Notes: a model not told the origin generated them from the letters alone. A DNA stretch of 64,000 nucleotides from Anthonomus grandis grandis (GCF_022605725.1 NC_065549.1:1426001-1490000), one strand, 5' to 3'; shown: positions 11,855 to 23,920, numbered from the stretch's first letter. Numbers and translations are program-made.

Positions 11855-14692
11855 GATAATATGTGCATTTTACAATGAACTAGCGAGTGGCTATGAAGCT
11901 GGGCAAAAAGAAAAACAAAAAATCCAAAGACGAGCGAGAACGGTATAGGGGCGAGCACGGAGGGTAGATAACAGGCGAGTGAGAATTCAATTTTAATATA
12001 AATATTTGCAATTAGCAAGATCAGGTGTGCAGAACATTAATTAAAACAAAAATACCATTTTATAAAATACGGTCACATTAGGTTACCATAATTTGCGTGT
12101 TTAAGAAATATTTTTTTAAGTTTATAATAAATTTTTTAGGCGAACATTCCTTTATATAAATAGGTAGTTCATTCCACATCCGAATGCCCATATATAAAAA
12201 AGATTTTTTAAAGGTTGCTGTTCTATGTAAGGGAATTCTAAGCAAATAGGGATTTCTTGTATTATAAGGAATATCTTGATTAAAAAATAAATTTCTTAAA
12301 TTTGCAGGCTGTCCGGTTTTCATTATTTTATAAATTAAATTAAACATATGGACTTTCCTTCTATTGCTCATATTCAGAATTAAATTAGAATTTAAATATG
12401 GAGTTATGCGGTTTCTAGAGGCAATATTAAATGAATATCTCATGCAACTATTCTGAAGTTTTTGTATTTTGTTCGATAAGTATTTAGTTAAAGAATCGCC
12501 GTATACAATATCCCCATAGTCAAGTAATGAAAGAACTAGTGTATCACACAGCCAATATTTTATTTTTGAAAGGCCCTTTAATCTGATGTAGGCGGCTTGA
12601 AGTTTGACTTTAATATGGGAAGTAAAGTTAAGATTTGAATCAATAACTACACCTAAATTACGTTTTTCACTTACAACTGGAACAGACTCGCCATTAACAA
12701 CTACTTTAAATCTGTTTGAAACCTCTTACAGCTGACTCTTGTTATGTGTTACAAACATTACACACGATTTTGATGCGTCAAGTTTTAAGTTATGATTCTC
12801 AGTAAACACGGCCAAGCTCTGTAGATCAGTATTTATTTTATTTTGCGCCTCATGCAGACCTGGAGTATCAAAAGCAATATATACCTGGGAATCGTCAGCA
12901 TACTGTTGGAGTTTTGAATTTTGAAGACACTTTTCCATATCAGTCACATAGAGAGAAAACAGCAACGGTCCTAATATGGATCCTTGTGGAACACCCATGG
13001 TAAGAGGCAAGAAGTTGGAGAACTCATAGTTTGACTTTTTGATTACCCGAACGCAGTGAGACCGACCCTCAAGATAAGATTGGAAAAATATAATGGCATT
13101 TGTTGACAACCCAAAATAGTGTAATTTAGCTAATAGTAATTTATGATCAATGGTGTCGAATGCTTTACTAAAATCAAGTAGGGTTAAGCAAGTTATCTGT
13201 TTTTTGTCTTCTTTAATTCTAATATCATTAATAAAGCTTATGAGACTTGTTGTAGTACTAAAAGATTTTCGAAATCCCGACTGACAATCAAGAATTATTT
13301 TAAAATTATATAAATATTTAGAGAGTTCATTATAAATGTGACGTTCTAATATTTTTGATATAACTGGTAAAATGCTTATTGGTCTTATGTCTTTAAATTT
13401 TTCAGGGGAGGAAATTTTAGGTAAAGGAATAAGAATAGCTTGTTTCCATTCACTAGGATAAATTTTCTGCAAAATACAACTATTAATAATATTAACTAAA
13501 GCCTCTAAACAATAAGGAAGACATATATTTAAATCTTTAATACACATTTCATCAACTCCCATTGCATTACTTCCAATGTTTTTTATAATATTCGCAGTTT
13601 TTTCCTCATAAATTAAATTGATATAAAACTCTTCCTGATTAACAATTAGTTTATTATTTTTGTAGAAGTCAATTTTTTCATTTGAGGTTAATTTTGTAAA
13701 AGCCACAGAGTTAGAAAAAAATGAGTTTAGGTCTACTGCATTATTTAGTGTTTCTGGTAAAGGATTGTTTTTAGTTTTTGTAAAATTAAGTTTTTTAGCG
13801 GTATTCCAAAAATCTTTACCTTTTTTTAAAGAAAATTGTTTGAAATATGCCGTTTTCTCTCTACTTATGGCATGTTCAGTGAAATTTCGAAGCTGTCTGT
13901 AGTAATTTAAATTCCCAGGAGTTTTCTGTTTTAAATATTTGTGACGTGCCTTATCTCTAAGTTTCATTAAAAATTTTATATTCCTCGTGATCTCAGAAGG
14001 TTTCTCTTGTAATATTGTAGTTTCAAAAGGTGCATATTTATTAATTAAGTAAGTAATATTATTTTTTAGTATTGCAATTTTTTCACTAATATTATAAGTA
14101 TAATATATATCATGCCACAGGAGTTGTTCTGCCTCATTTTTAAAGGCTATGGTATTACTTTTTGCATAGTCACGATATTTTATTTATAACTTTTTTATAT
14201 GCTTGATATTTAGGAATATTTAGCCCTATATATGTTAGGTTATGATCAGTTACACTCTCTGGCATGTATACAGATTTGGCATTTATGTATTCAAGGTTAT
14301 CACTAATTATTATTAGATCCAAAAGGGTAGATGTATTTGAGGAAATATTTATTCTAGTTGGATCCATTATTTTCTGACAAAGATTAAAAGTTTCTAAAGT
14401 ATTTTTAAATTTTTGAGTAATTGTAGTTTGTTTTAATAAGTCTATATTAAAGTCACCAAAAAGAATTACACTATCATAATATGGTACAGAGACACTTAAC
14501 ATGTCCTCAAAAAAATCAAGAAACCTAGATGTATTCGTAGAAGGAGGCTTGTATAAGTTTGTAACAAGTATATTTTTTTTATTTAACGTAAATTTAAAAC
14601 TGAGATACTCAAAGTCATCTGTGGCATCTTCAAATGTGACTAACGAAAATTTTATATGTTTTTTTACAGAGGTTTTAATAGAGGTGTCAGAT
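11855..14692 (-). mobile_element. 5'-truncated jockey-like LINE
   Basis: A non-LTR retrotransposon on the minus strand with part of the endonuclease, the reverse transcriptase and the C-terminal region. It starts inside the endonuclease domain at about 14692 and ends at about 11855, where the interrupted mariner transposase resumes. The same family reappears as a fragment at 59.7-60.5 kb. Confidence 0.85.
12078..14690 (-). pseudogene. LINE ORF2: endonuclease and reverse transcriptase
   Basis: The endonuclease part (14690-14170) keeps TNLYKPPS, FGDFNIDLL and the catalytic TDHNL. The reverse transcriptase (13967 downward) keeps FKDIRPISILPVISKILE, LLDFSKAFDTIDH, MGVPQGSILGPLLFSLYV and the catalytic QYADD box. 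The frame continues past one TAA stop (12726-12728) through LGVVIDSNLNF and the C-terminal Trp-Asn-Glu-Leu-Pro motif to 12078. A frameshift separates the endonuclease and RT parts. The first part of the endonuclease is absent by truncation. Confidence 0.9.
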
Positions 14693-14949
14693 CAGGTGAT
14701 TTTGCTGGCCAAGGGACCTCTACCAATCCACCTGTTGTTGTAGTTCTGATCTAAGAAGGCCCTTACAGTATTACGAGCGAAATGCGCTGGACAGCCATGC
14801 TGGAGTTTTCTTTGATCCCTAATATTCTGTCTGATAAAATTATTTGCAATAGGGTATCTTCTGCAAAAATTGACTCCCATAGCCATACCGTAAAAATACG
14901 ATAAGTGGTATGCACCGATACTAACCGAGAAAGTATCGGTGCATACCAC
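14693..14949 (-). pseudogene. Mariner-type transposase, middle part
   Basis: KLQHGCPAHFARNTVRAFLD, NNRWIGRGP and, one base out of frame, WPAKSPDLTPL are hallmark motifs around the second catalytic Asp and the Ser-Pro-Asp-Leu block of this transposase type. The second Asp position reads Gly-Cys-Pro instead of the usual Asp-Gly-Ala-Pro. The gene is cut at the Leu by the LINE. The N-terminal helix-turn-helix part is missing, replaced by a palindrome. Confidence 0.75.
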
Positions 14950-14954
14950 TTATC
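14900..14954. repeat. Perfect 23-bp palindrome with 9-nt loop
   Basis: GATAAGTGGTATGCACCGAT plus ACT (14900-14922) is followed by AACCGAGAA and then its exact reverse complement (14932-14954). It lies at the broken 5' side of the mariner transposase fragment. Confidence 0.95.
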
Positions 14955-15813
14955 TAATCTAAAAGATTTTCGGGAAATTAAGAACTCTGGTGTGGATTTT
15001 ATTTTTTCGCATCAAAACGGTGTGTCGGATCGCAAAAACGCAAGAGGTGTGTTTTGTTAGAAATAAACAAAATATTCAGAAAAAAAATTATTTTTATTGT
15101 CAAAAAGACAGTGGCGTATCTGTTTTTTTTTTAATAAAAAATTGAACGTGCATGTGCTGCAAGTTCGTCCCTGGACAAGTCAAATTAATTGAAATTCCTC
15201 CAAAAGTTGCCTCACCACATATTATCATTTGAAACCTATAAGATTCATTTGTTTTTAATACAGAAGGAAAAAAACGATATTTTTGAAAAATGTCAACACC
15301 CGGTATTTTGGAAAAGAGGCACTCTCGACCGTCGATGTCCTATCCCAAACTACTCTTTTAAGGTACGGTCTGTTTTGAGCGAGTAGTCGGGGCGATTAGA
15401 CGAGACGTTTAATCGTGTCATTAGGTTAAATAGCCATATCATAGAAATGGTCTGGTTTATTTAATGTATAACATTATTTTCCTTTTATTTACTTTTTTTT
15501 CCCATAAAATATTTACATACATATTTGTGGCATTACATTTTTCTTCGGAATACTAAATTTAATAAACAACAAAAGTACTGCCTGTATATATAGAATATGC
15601 TTTTGTGTCAAAATAAATTACATTTCAATTAGGTAATTTTATTAAAATCTTAAACTGCGTATCATTTTTATACACTTCTTTCAATATGTATAATTGTGTT
15701 TTTTTTTTTCGAAACAACAAATTTAAAACCCAAGTATAGTTTTTTTTTGGTGTAAACTAAGCTATTAACTACTAATATAATTCGAACTTTTTCATGTCGT
15801 ACATTATTTCCAG

Positions 15814-16532
15814 TCACTGAATGCAAGACTCGGTGGAAAAGTTTAAAAGATGTTTATTGGAAAAAGAAGAAGAATATGAAACAAAGCACTGGTTCCTTAG
15901 CGAAGGCTATAATTACATGGGTGCACATGAATGCTCTTAACTTTTTAGAGCAAACCAGATCCAATAGAAAGTAAAGCACTTTTATATATCTACCTACTTT
16001 ATTATAGCTCATATCATATATGGTTTTTTAGAACTTTATGCAATGTGTCAGTAGAAGAAGAAGCAGACGCATCAAGTGATTCAGAAACTAAGCAAACATT
16101 AACCGAACACATCAATCACAAGAAGTTTTTTCAGGTGAAGAAAAGGAAGATATTGCAGAGGACGATACAACGGCAGAAATTAATTCTCCACAATCACAAG
16201 ATTTGGATACAAGTATAAATGAAGGTGCACCAAGAAAGAAGAGACATATTGTGCAGGAAAAAATGAATACAAAGATAAATGAAGGCCTCCAAAGAAAGAA
16301 GAAACATATTGGTAATGAGCAGCTTTTGGAAACACTGGACTTGATTTCTCGAATGGAATTGGAAATGTCGCAAACAGGATCCCGTCCCACTCCTTCCACT
16401 TCACGTGCCTCTCTCACATCAGCTCATTACAATTACGATAGTACAACAGAATCTTCATGTGATATCCAGGACTCTCAAGTATTTACCGATTGCGCAGATC
16501 TTTTTAGTAATTATAATTTAACTGAGTTATAA
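15814..16532 (+). pseudogene. MADF/BESS gene of the second Harbinger, partial
   Basis: After a TTATTTCCAG acceptor comes the second half of a MADF domain, TECKTRWKSLKDVYWKKKKN, then a donor-like GTAAAG near 15970. A following exon (from about 16031, after TTTTTTAG) has an acidic linker with one frameshift near 16110-16130. It runs into a basic segment (APRKKRHIVQEK, LQRKKKHI) that may be a nuclear localisation signal, a BESS-like helix (NEQLLETLDLISRMELEM), a Ser/Thr-rich tail and a stop at 16532. The first MADF exon was not found upstream. The expected role is transposon-end binding. Confidence 0.7.
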
Positions 16533-16659
16533 AAAACGTGTGTCTAGATAGGTAATAGTTTTATTTGTCTATATTCATAATAAAATATTACAAAATATTT
16601 AACTCAAGATTGCAGAGTAACTAAATCTAATTATCTGTTGCCGTTACGTGCTTTAGCTG

Positions 16660-17898
16660 TCAGGTCACCGAGCCTTCTTGACTATTGAAAAATTCTGTAA
16701 ACCTATTTCTAATTTGAAATGCTTCAACAGTTGAATTTCCGCCCGAGGGATTTAATCTAATCATGTTGTCCTTGGGCATGTCATAGTCAATATCTTCTAT
16801 AGAACTTTGACTAGAAGTTCTTATCATATTGTGTAAGCAACCTGCAATGGTTATTATAAGATCTACTGTGGAAGATTGTACAGCAATTGGCGTGTAAAAA
16901 ATCCTGAATGTTTGACACGGTAATCCAAATGCATTTTCTGAAGTTCTTCGTGCTCGACACAGGCGGTAATTATTTGTATATTAATGTTAGCCTGATCTCG
17001 CGGATATGGACGAAGAAGATGTTTTGAGAGTTTAAATGCTTCATCTCCAAGAATAACATAGGGTAATCGTATATTTGAATTTGGTAAAGGTTTGTCCTCT
17101 GGCATATATTTATCGTTATTGACAAGATGAAACCTAGACGACTTATTAAAGATATTACTGTCCCCTTCCTTTCCATATGAACCAACATCAATACATACAA
17201 ATTTATATTCAGCGTCAACAATCACCAGCAACACAATAGAAAAGAATGACTTGTAGTTAAAAAACAAGCTGCCTGAGTTCTGTGGGCAAATAATACGCAC
17301 GTGTTTTCCATCAATAGCTCCGCAGCAATTTGGGAAATTCCATTTCTCGTCAAACTGCCCAGCTATTCTAAGATAATCTTCTTTCGAGGGCTGTTTCAAG
17401 AACACGGGCACTAACTTGTTATATAGCACTTTCAAAACATCTCGTACCAAAACACTAATGTAATTATGGGAAATTCTATAATTAAATGCCATGGAACGAT
17501 AGGATTCTCCTGTAGCCAAGAACCTAAAAGAAAATTCGGTTTAATCTATTACAACAAATTCTCACCATGAAATACCTTAGCACCAAAGCAAGCTTTTCTT
17601 TAGCTGTAATTGGTCTTCTAACAAATTTAGTAGGAGATTTTTTTATGTCAGCGGATGCAAGGTTAAAAAGTCCATTAAACTGATATCTAGTAAGCCTAAA
17701 GTATTCTCTAAATTTGGTTTCGTCATCAATTAAATGTCTCATTATCAGCGTACTAAAACATCCCTCCTTTCTTCTTTGAACAAACATGTTATGAACCTTT
17801 CTACGCCTTTTATGCAATAATGATAATACCAAAATGTCATCATCCGCTTCTTCTTCCATAAGCAACTGTGCTGCTATCACAAGTTCACTTGTACTCAT
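16660..17898 (-). pseudogene. PIF/Harbinger transposase, full length with one frameshift
   Basis: Exon 1 runs 17898-17576 and exon 2 17523-16660. The 52-bp GT-AG intron between them, when removed, joins LVLR to FLATGESYRSMAF, the expected family sequence. The catalytic residues are visible: GAIDGKHVRI (Asp), FVCIDVG (Asp) and, beyond a frameshift near 16975, RARRTSENAFGL (Glu), followed by IAGCLHNMIRT and a stop at 16660-16662. Total is about 395 codons, normal for the family. It was probably active until recently. The listed open frame ending at 16863 follows the wrong frame after the shift. Confidence 0.9.
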
Positions 17899-18489
17899 TT
17901 TAGGACGGTTTTTAAAAAACTAGTGATTGATTGGAGACTAACCGAATACTGAGGCTATCTACGAATACAGACCACCAGAGGCGTAAGTGATTAAACGCAT
18001 CGTTTAATCGCCTCCATTACTCGCTCAAAACAGACCGTACCTTTATGGTTCTTGTACATACTGTAGCATTTTTGACTATTTGAAAAGGGACACCCTGTAT
18101 AACCGAAAATTTCCTCTTTTTTGAAAATGCGTGTAAACTTAACAATAGAGAATCGATGAATATGTTGTGTCGACAAAGTTGTTGTTTACTAATTTTAGCC
18201 TTTCAATGTTCTAACAATTTTCACGTTTTCAAATAAAAATTAACCTATTTTCTTTTACTCTAATGGTACAACAAACGTCCCGTTGTAACAAACGTCATTT
18301 GTAAAACTGTTGAATTCAAATTTTCCTGCTCCCATAGTGCAACAAACGCCCGACTCGGATACACCTCGGCTGCAGGTGAAAGGCGTTTCCTGCTGCCGCC
18401 GTTTAGTTCACTGCGGTGGATTTCTGCTCGCCTGATACCAGAAACCCAACTTGAAAAGCGAATTGTCCTAAAGTGACGTTGAATGATTT

Positions 18490-18526
18490 TGAATGAATGA
18501 ATGAATGAAATGGAAGGAAGGAAGGA
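18490..18526. repeat. (GAAT)n then (GGAA)n microsatellite
   Basis: GAATGAATGAATGAATG followed by GGAAGGAAGGAAGG. Confidence 0.9.
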
Positions 18527-18610
18527 ATCAACATCGTATGTAGTAAAGTGATTGAAAAATCTTAGAAGTGATTGAATGGATGGATTGTTTCAATGCATAC
18601 AACAGGGAGG

Positions 18611-18632
18611 TAATAATAATAATAATAATAAG
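18611..18632. repeat. (TAA)n microsatellite
   Basis: Seven TAA units in tandem. Confidence 0.9.
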
Positions 18633-19461
18633 TTTATTTATTATAAAAATGCTTTAAAAAAGTTTTCAGGTGAAATAGACATTTTGACTTCTTAAGGTCG
18701 GTTATGACATGAAATTTCTTATTCGTTTTCACGTTCAATGGTACACCGGAGTTGACCCGGTTGTCGGTCAAATAAATAAATTTGGCCCCGTCCTCGTCTC
18801 ACTTTCGGGGCATTACGTCATAATTTATCATCATAATAATAATAAACCCGCTTGAGCACGACGAAGACAATTCGCTTTTAAAGTCGGGTTATGTTTAGCA
18901 GGAGAACATAAAATGGTCGAGATAGACTTAACCGGAATCCTCCTGAAAGTATAATATAACTCTGCTGGCTCCTATTTTTTGTATGAATTGTATTGGATTA
19001 ACAGAATGACATAAATATTAATTAATTATAGACAATTTGATGGCATCTGCAACATAATTTTTTGCTATAATTTAGGTTTATTCAACATAGTCTTAATTAG
19101 TATTAAACAGTAGTAAATTTTCGTTCATAGTGTAATAAAATCTTAAGTTAAAAATATACTGACTGAGCCATAAAGCGAGGATGATATTGAGAAAACGTTG
19201 AATATCTGAATATTGTTTAAACGAAACGAAATTAAATATCGAATTTCATCCTCTAACCCGTATCTTAGTTATTTTACTTACTATACCTGGAAGTTCGATT
19301 TTCGGCAGGTCGGCGGCCTTGTCCGGGGTCGACATACGCGCTGAATTGTTCCGAAATTGAACAGGGGCCCCGAACCTTTCGGAGGTGATTTTTACGATTT
19401 ATACACGCTCCATCCAAATTTGGCATTAAAACAACCCGCACAAAATGTAAACCAACCGTTG

Positions 19462-21626
19462 TACAGGGTGTGCCAAATTCGAGCCTCAACATTGGGATCT
19501 CGTGAACTCGCAGAGATACGAGATCGGTAAAATTAAGACAAAGCTGCGCAATTTGGTGGTCATTAAAACGCCCTTTTGAAATTCCGAAGATATTTGAAAA
19601 AACCCGAATACTCGCGATTTCATTTTTATTTTTTTACGACTCTATTTAAATAGATATAACAAAATAAATTTCTGATTGCTTCTTTCTCTATTTTACAAAA
19701 TGCTGTCGTCAGATTTCAAACTGACGTTTCATATTTGAGCTGTTAACATTACGTTTGTTTTTTTTAAAATACGGCCCTGGATTTTTTATTACGGATTTAA
19801 AGAGACCCTTAGGTTCCTAAACCAACGATGTATCGCACTTATTCAAAAATTTTATATTAATGGATATTTCCATAAGGACCCGTGTTGAAGAGAAAGAGAA
19901 AAAATATATTTTTAATGGGATTAAAAACAAATAATTCAAAAAAGCTTAAATTAACTTAAAAAGAGGTTCAGAAATAACACAATTAAAGCAAATATTCAAA
20001 TAGTAATCCTCCTGCTTGGATGCATTTTCGTGTCAGTCTGTGAATTTTAGCCCTGATCTCCCTAAGGCTTCAAGATTTTGTGGCGTATTTTGATAAAGAC
20101 AGTTTTGAAGAAATCCCCAAAGAAAGTAATCTAAAGGATTTAGGTCGGGGCTTCTAGCGGGCCAACGCGCGGGTCCTTGATTTCCAATCCAATTGTTAGG
20201 GAACAATTCATTTAATAAATTGGTGACGCATCGTCCGGTTGCCACTATAATTGACGTAATACATCCAAAGGTTCTTTTTATAAGTAATCCATTATATTGG
20301 TCCTTATTAATTCCGCATATCTTTCGGAAGTTATATTTCCTTCAAGAAAAAACGGGCCGATTATTTTATTGCGCCACCCTGAAGTCTCACTTCTTGTTTC
20401 TGCCTTGGGTTTTCTATTGACCAATAGTGTTCGGTATGTCTATTAAATAGTCCATTTGCTGAAAAACTGCATTCATGTATCACTATAATTTTATTTTATC
20501 ATTAATTTTATCTTGCAACCTGCAGTAACAAAAGATAATTTGTTCCTCTTCGGGATCGACTCGTCTTCGATATTTAATCCTTGGTTTAACAAAACTTCCG
20601 TATTGATCTAAATTATTATCAATCTTAGCAAAATAAATGTAATGCGGCTGTCGTCTTTCTGGATATTCCAACAAATAGCGCTCACAAGCCATTTTTGAAA
20701 TTCGATGCGACATATAATAAATCCTTATCACGTCTCTTTTTTTCTTCAGAAGAAAAAGGCATTTTGGTTAAATATGCATTAACGATTAGTGAACGAACAT
20801 TGAACTGTCACAATATTTAATAGTTTAAAAGTAAGCAAATAAAGAATGATTGTCAGCGGCCACGACGCACCTCCATTTTGATGAATAATTTCTAAAATTT
20901 CTACATATTTATCTCAAGGCCTAAGATTTGAAGAATGCTACTTGAATTATTAATCTTATTTTTTGCTGTTATTGTAAAGAAACAGTTTTTAATCTTATAA
21001 AAATATATTTTTTGTTTTTCTCTTTAACACTTATTATTTTTTTTATTATTCTTGTTTTATGTTGGTTCTCGCCTTTTCTTTTCTTCTTTTTTGGTTTTTT
21101 CTTTGATTATATAAAATATGCTTCTATGAACAATCAAAATCGATTCTGTATTCTGTTTTTGTTCTGTATCCTGTATAACCAAATAAATATGTACTTGTAT
21201 TAGAAATTCTAGGATTAGGAAGCTTTTAGCACGAGTTTGTAAACTTAGCAAATAAAGTATATTTTGACTTTGACCTTATGGAAATATCCATTAGTATAAA
21301 ATTTTTGAATAAGTGCGAATCATCGTTGGTTTAGGAACATAGGGGCTCTTAAAATTCGTAATGAAAAATCCAGGGCCGTATTTAAAAAAACAAACATGAT
21401 TATGATGACACCATTTTGTAAAATAGAGAAAGTAGCAATAAGAATGAGTAATTTATTTTGTTATATCTATTTAAATACAGTCGTAAAAAAATAAAAATGA
21501 AATCGGGAAAAATTCGGCATTTTTGAAATTTCAAAAGGGCGTTTTAATGAGCGCAAAATTGCGCTCGTATTTCTGCTAGTTTACGAGATTCCATAACGGT
21601 GTGGCTCGAATTCGGGACAACCTGTA
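19462..21626. mobile_element. Second long-TIR Tc1/mariner-type element
   Basis: The left end TACAGGGTGTGCCAAATTCG and right end CGAATTCGGGACAACCTGTA are inverted. Inverted similarity persists for roughly 350-420 bp: CCTTATGGAAATATCCATTA near 21275 mirrors TAATGGATATTTCCATAAGG near 19860. A decayed transposase lies between them. The long inverted repeats match the structure, though not the sequence, of the element at 11120-18099. Confidence 0.85.
20033..20765 (-). pseudogene. Decayed mariner-type transposase
   Basis: On the minus strand the N-terminus reads MPFSSEEKKRD and, after a shift, ACERYLLEYPERRQPH and YGSFVKPRIKYRRRV, the Mos1-like helix-turn-helix of this family. About 250 bp later come WIGNQGPARWPARSPDLNPL and DYFLWGFLQ, the block before the third catalytic residue. 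Much of the middle with the first Asp is lost, so it cannot be active. Confidence 0.75.
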
Positions 21627-21849
21627 CAATGATAATAAACACAACAAATATTGTTTATTTATTTACTATTACAGCATCAGCAGCCAAATAGCCAATTACA
21701 GATACCGAAATTACCTATAACTAATAAATTCAAAATAATCAGAAGCACTAAGTAAACAATACAAAATCCTACATAGCTCTTAAATTATCTAAATGCCTAC
21801 TGACACAGGAACTAACGTTATAAACTAATTAAATCCTGCATCTGAGAAG
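21627..21849. other. Likely LINE 3' remnant
   Basis: AT-rich, continuous with the minus-strand LINE fragment to the right. No open frame. Confidence 0.35.
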
Positions 21850-22420
21850 CATACAACCTATCATTTATAATTCTAGTAAAACTTTCTAAGCTTATCAAAT
21901 CTATGTCCAAGTCACTAGCATGAATATTAAAAGAATTGCACATTTTATATATTGATGAGCTTTTAAAAATATTTGTCCTTGGAAAATCTAAGTTGAAAGT
22001 ATTTCTTTGTTTAGTGTTCCCAGCATTGACAAAAAAAAAGCATTGAAAGTATTTCTGGAGAGTTAATTTTATTTGTTAAGATTTTATACATATACACAAG
22101 GCAAATTTTTTGGTGTCTATTTTCCAGGGAGAGCCTATTAAATTCCTGCAATAACAATAAATTATAGCCATGATATCCACTACTTTTTGAAAAACACGTA
22201 TTTCATAAGTTTACGTTGTACACGTTCTATAGTTTTCGTTCACACCTCATATTGTTGTGACCATATAATGCTACCATAACAACACTCAACACTAAAACCC
22301 GTGGTAGACCTGATAAATCCTATTGTTTTATGTGCTTTATTTAGAAACTCAACAATGTTGTCTGTAAAAGTCAAATTACAGTACACAATAATATCCAAGT
22401 CTTTCTCATGCTTATGGTAA
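21850..22420 (-). pseudogene. Decayed LINE, C-terminal part of ORF2
   Basis: On the minus strand HEKDLDIIVYCNLTFTDNIV, HKTIGFIRSTTGF, SIIWSQQYEV and IERVQRKLMKYV follow the order of the region downstream of the reverse transcriptase in jockey-type LINEs. Frequent stops follow to about 21850. No RT motifs remain. Confidence 0.7.
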
Positions 22421-22750
22421 AATAAAGAAATCTTCCCGGTACTATTATAAAGCCAGGAAAAAAACAGACTATTGAAAAAATTAAGGAAGATCTACATAAA
22501 CAAATAAATGCAGTTGAATCAAAATAACTAAAAGACCCCAGATTCAAAGTTATATAAATCATCAACTAAATAGCACCGATGACTTAAAAAGTGAGCTGGT
22601 GGAAGCATCTGTCTATGTGAGAATAAAATAATTTTATTGAAGATAATTATAAAGTTCTATTGCACTGAATTTATGGAAAATGTTCTGGAAAACTATTACA
22701 TAAATTTATTATTAATATGAAGATATTGTATATTGGATGGCAACGTTATA
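22421..22750. other. Non-coding, nothing recognised
   Basis: No supported feature. Confidence 0.4.
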
Positions 22751-23399
22751 ATACAGGGTGTCGTTGAAATGGTGTGAAAAAATTCGCGAGGTGATAGTAC
22801 TAGTACTAATAGAGATAGTACTGATAGGGCGTAATATGCATATAAAGGGAGTTAGGGGCACCGAATTGAAAAAACGTTTTTTTTTTTAAATCGTAAGCTT
22901 AAAAAACGAGATAAGATTTCAAAAAAAAATCCTCCGCCATACATTTTTTTAACCTTAAATCAAATGGTGATAGTGAAAAATTATTTGAAAAATCGGAAAG
23001 GGTAAGGGCTTGTTTCGTGAATAACTTTTTTAAAGTTATTTCTTTCGCAACCTGGGTTCAGATTTTGAAAACTATATACCTTTTTCTACAAAAAAAGGTA
23101 CTTTTGTTATAGATTGCCCAGAGCGATAGTTTTCGAGAAAATTGAAGATAAAAAGTTTAGTCTGATGGGTTGCTAACTGGTTAATCAACAGAAATTTATG
23201 TTATGGCTTTTCAAAAGTAATCAAGTAGTTATTAAGTAATTCATTGACAAATCAAAATGTAGTTTTCAAAAATGAACTCACATTACCAAAAAAAAATAAC
23301 CTGAAAAAAGTTATTCATGACACAACCCTCTACCCCTACAAAAACTACCCTTTCCATAGTATCAAAATTTATGGCAGAGTGGAATGTAGGAAACACTTC
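22751..23399. repeat. Single mariner-type terminal repeat and flanking debris
   Basis: TACAGGGTGTCGTTGAAATG at about 22754 matches the consensus end of local mariner-type elements. No matching right end was found. The sequence that follows is AT-rich with homopolymer runs. Confidence 0.5.
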
Positions 23400-23920
23400 T
23401 CCTCTGTAGATAGTTTAATTACATAACTACATAAGAAATTTAACACTTCAAGATTATTCGAGGCGTGACGGAATAACGAAACAGGGTAGAAAGTGAAAAA
23501 TTGGTCTTTTGATGCACTTTTTTCACATGAAAACTCATCTGAGACACATCGCTATGAAATAATGCTTTTCGTCTATAGATGGTTAAATTTCATAAGAAAA
23601 TCATCTGAGGTAGATTTAGTGAAACTTTAAAACATTTAGGCACTCTCCTTTGGCAAGAAAACCCATCTGAGACCCAACAAACTTTGAAGATCATTACGAA
23701 ATGACTCTTCTCGTCTGTAAATGGTTTAATTAACTAAAAATTAAACTTTCAAGATGATTCAAAGCGTGACTGAAAAATGAATTTCAGTAGGAAGTGAACT
23801 TTTAATTCACTTTTTGGCTTGAGACCTGAACAACTTTACCGATCGATATAAAATGATGGTTGACACCTATAACTGGCTTAACCAAATAAAAAGAATAACA
23901 TTTCAAAGCAATTTAAGTTT
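23400..23920. repeat. Four degenerate tandem units of about 150 bp
   Basis: The landmark CTRTARATGGTTTAATTA starts units near 23406, 23574, 23716 and, more diverged, 23868. Each is followed by ACTTTCAAGATGATTC, GTGACTGAA and CATCTGAGAC-like blocks. Confidence 0.7.

Larger units (their letters stand above)
15361..18042. mobile_element. Near-complete PIF/Harbinger transposon
   Basis: Terminal inverted repeats begin AGGTACGGTCTGTTTTGAGC (left) and end with its reverse complement (right). Similarity continues to about 55 bp. A TTA target duplication lies at 15358-15360 and 18043-18045, the preferred target of the superfamily. The two standard genes are present and convergent: MADF/BESS (plus) and transposase (minus). 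It is inserted in the right inverted repeat of the mariner-type element. Confidence 0.95.
11120..18099. mobile_element. Long-TIR Tc1/mariner-type element carrying a LINE and a Harbinger
   Basis: The left end TACAGGGTGTCCCCTTTCAA and right end TTTGAAAAGGGACACCCTGTA are inverted, each bordered by TA. Similarity continues inward for about 400 bp: GTCCAGGGACGAAGTTGCA near 11367 is mirrored by TGCAAGTTCGTCCCTGGAC near 15160. The right repeat is cut by the Harbinger at 15361-18042. The transposase gene is cut by the LINE at about 11855-14692. Unloaded length would be about 1.45 kb. Confidence 0.85.
18100..19461. other. Intergenic with microsatellites
   Basis: No gene supported. There is a GC-richer patch at about 18350-18470 and simple repeats at 18490-18526 and 18611-18632. 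Confidence 0.5.

Noticed and set aside
12078..14502. Separate genes for the LINE pieces
   Set aside because: The pieces at 12078-12443 and 12726-13967 share one frame interrupted by a single TAA, and the endonuclease piece is the same ORF2 after a frameshift.
21012..21251. Hydrophobic small ORF (LFFFFGFFF) as a membrane peptide
   Set aside because: It arises from T-rich sequence near the right inverted repeat of a mariner-type element.
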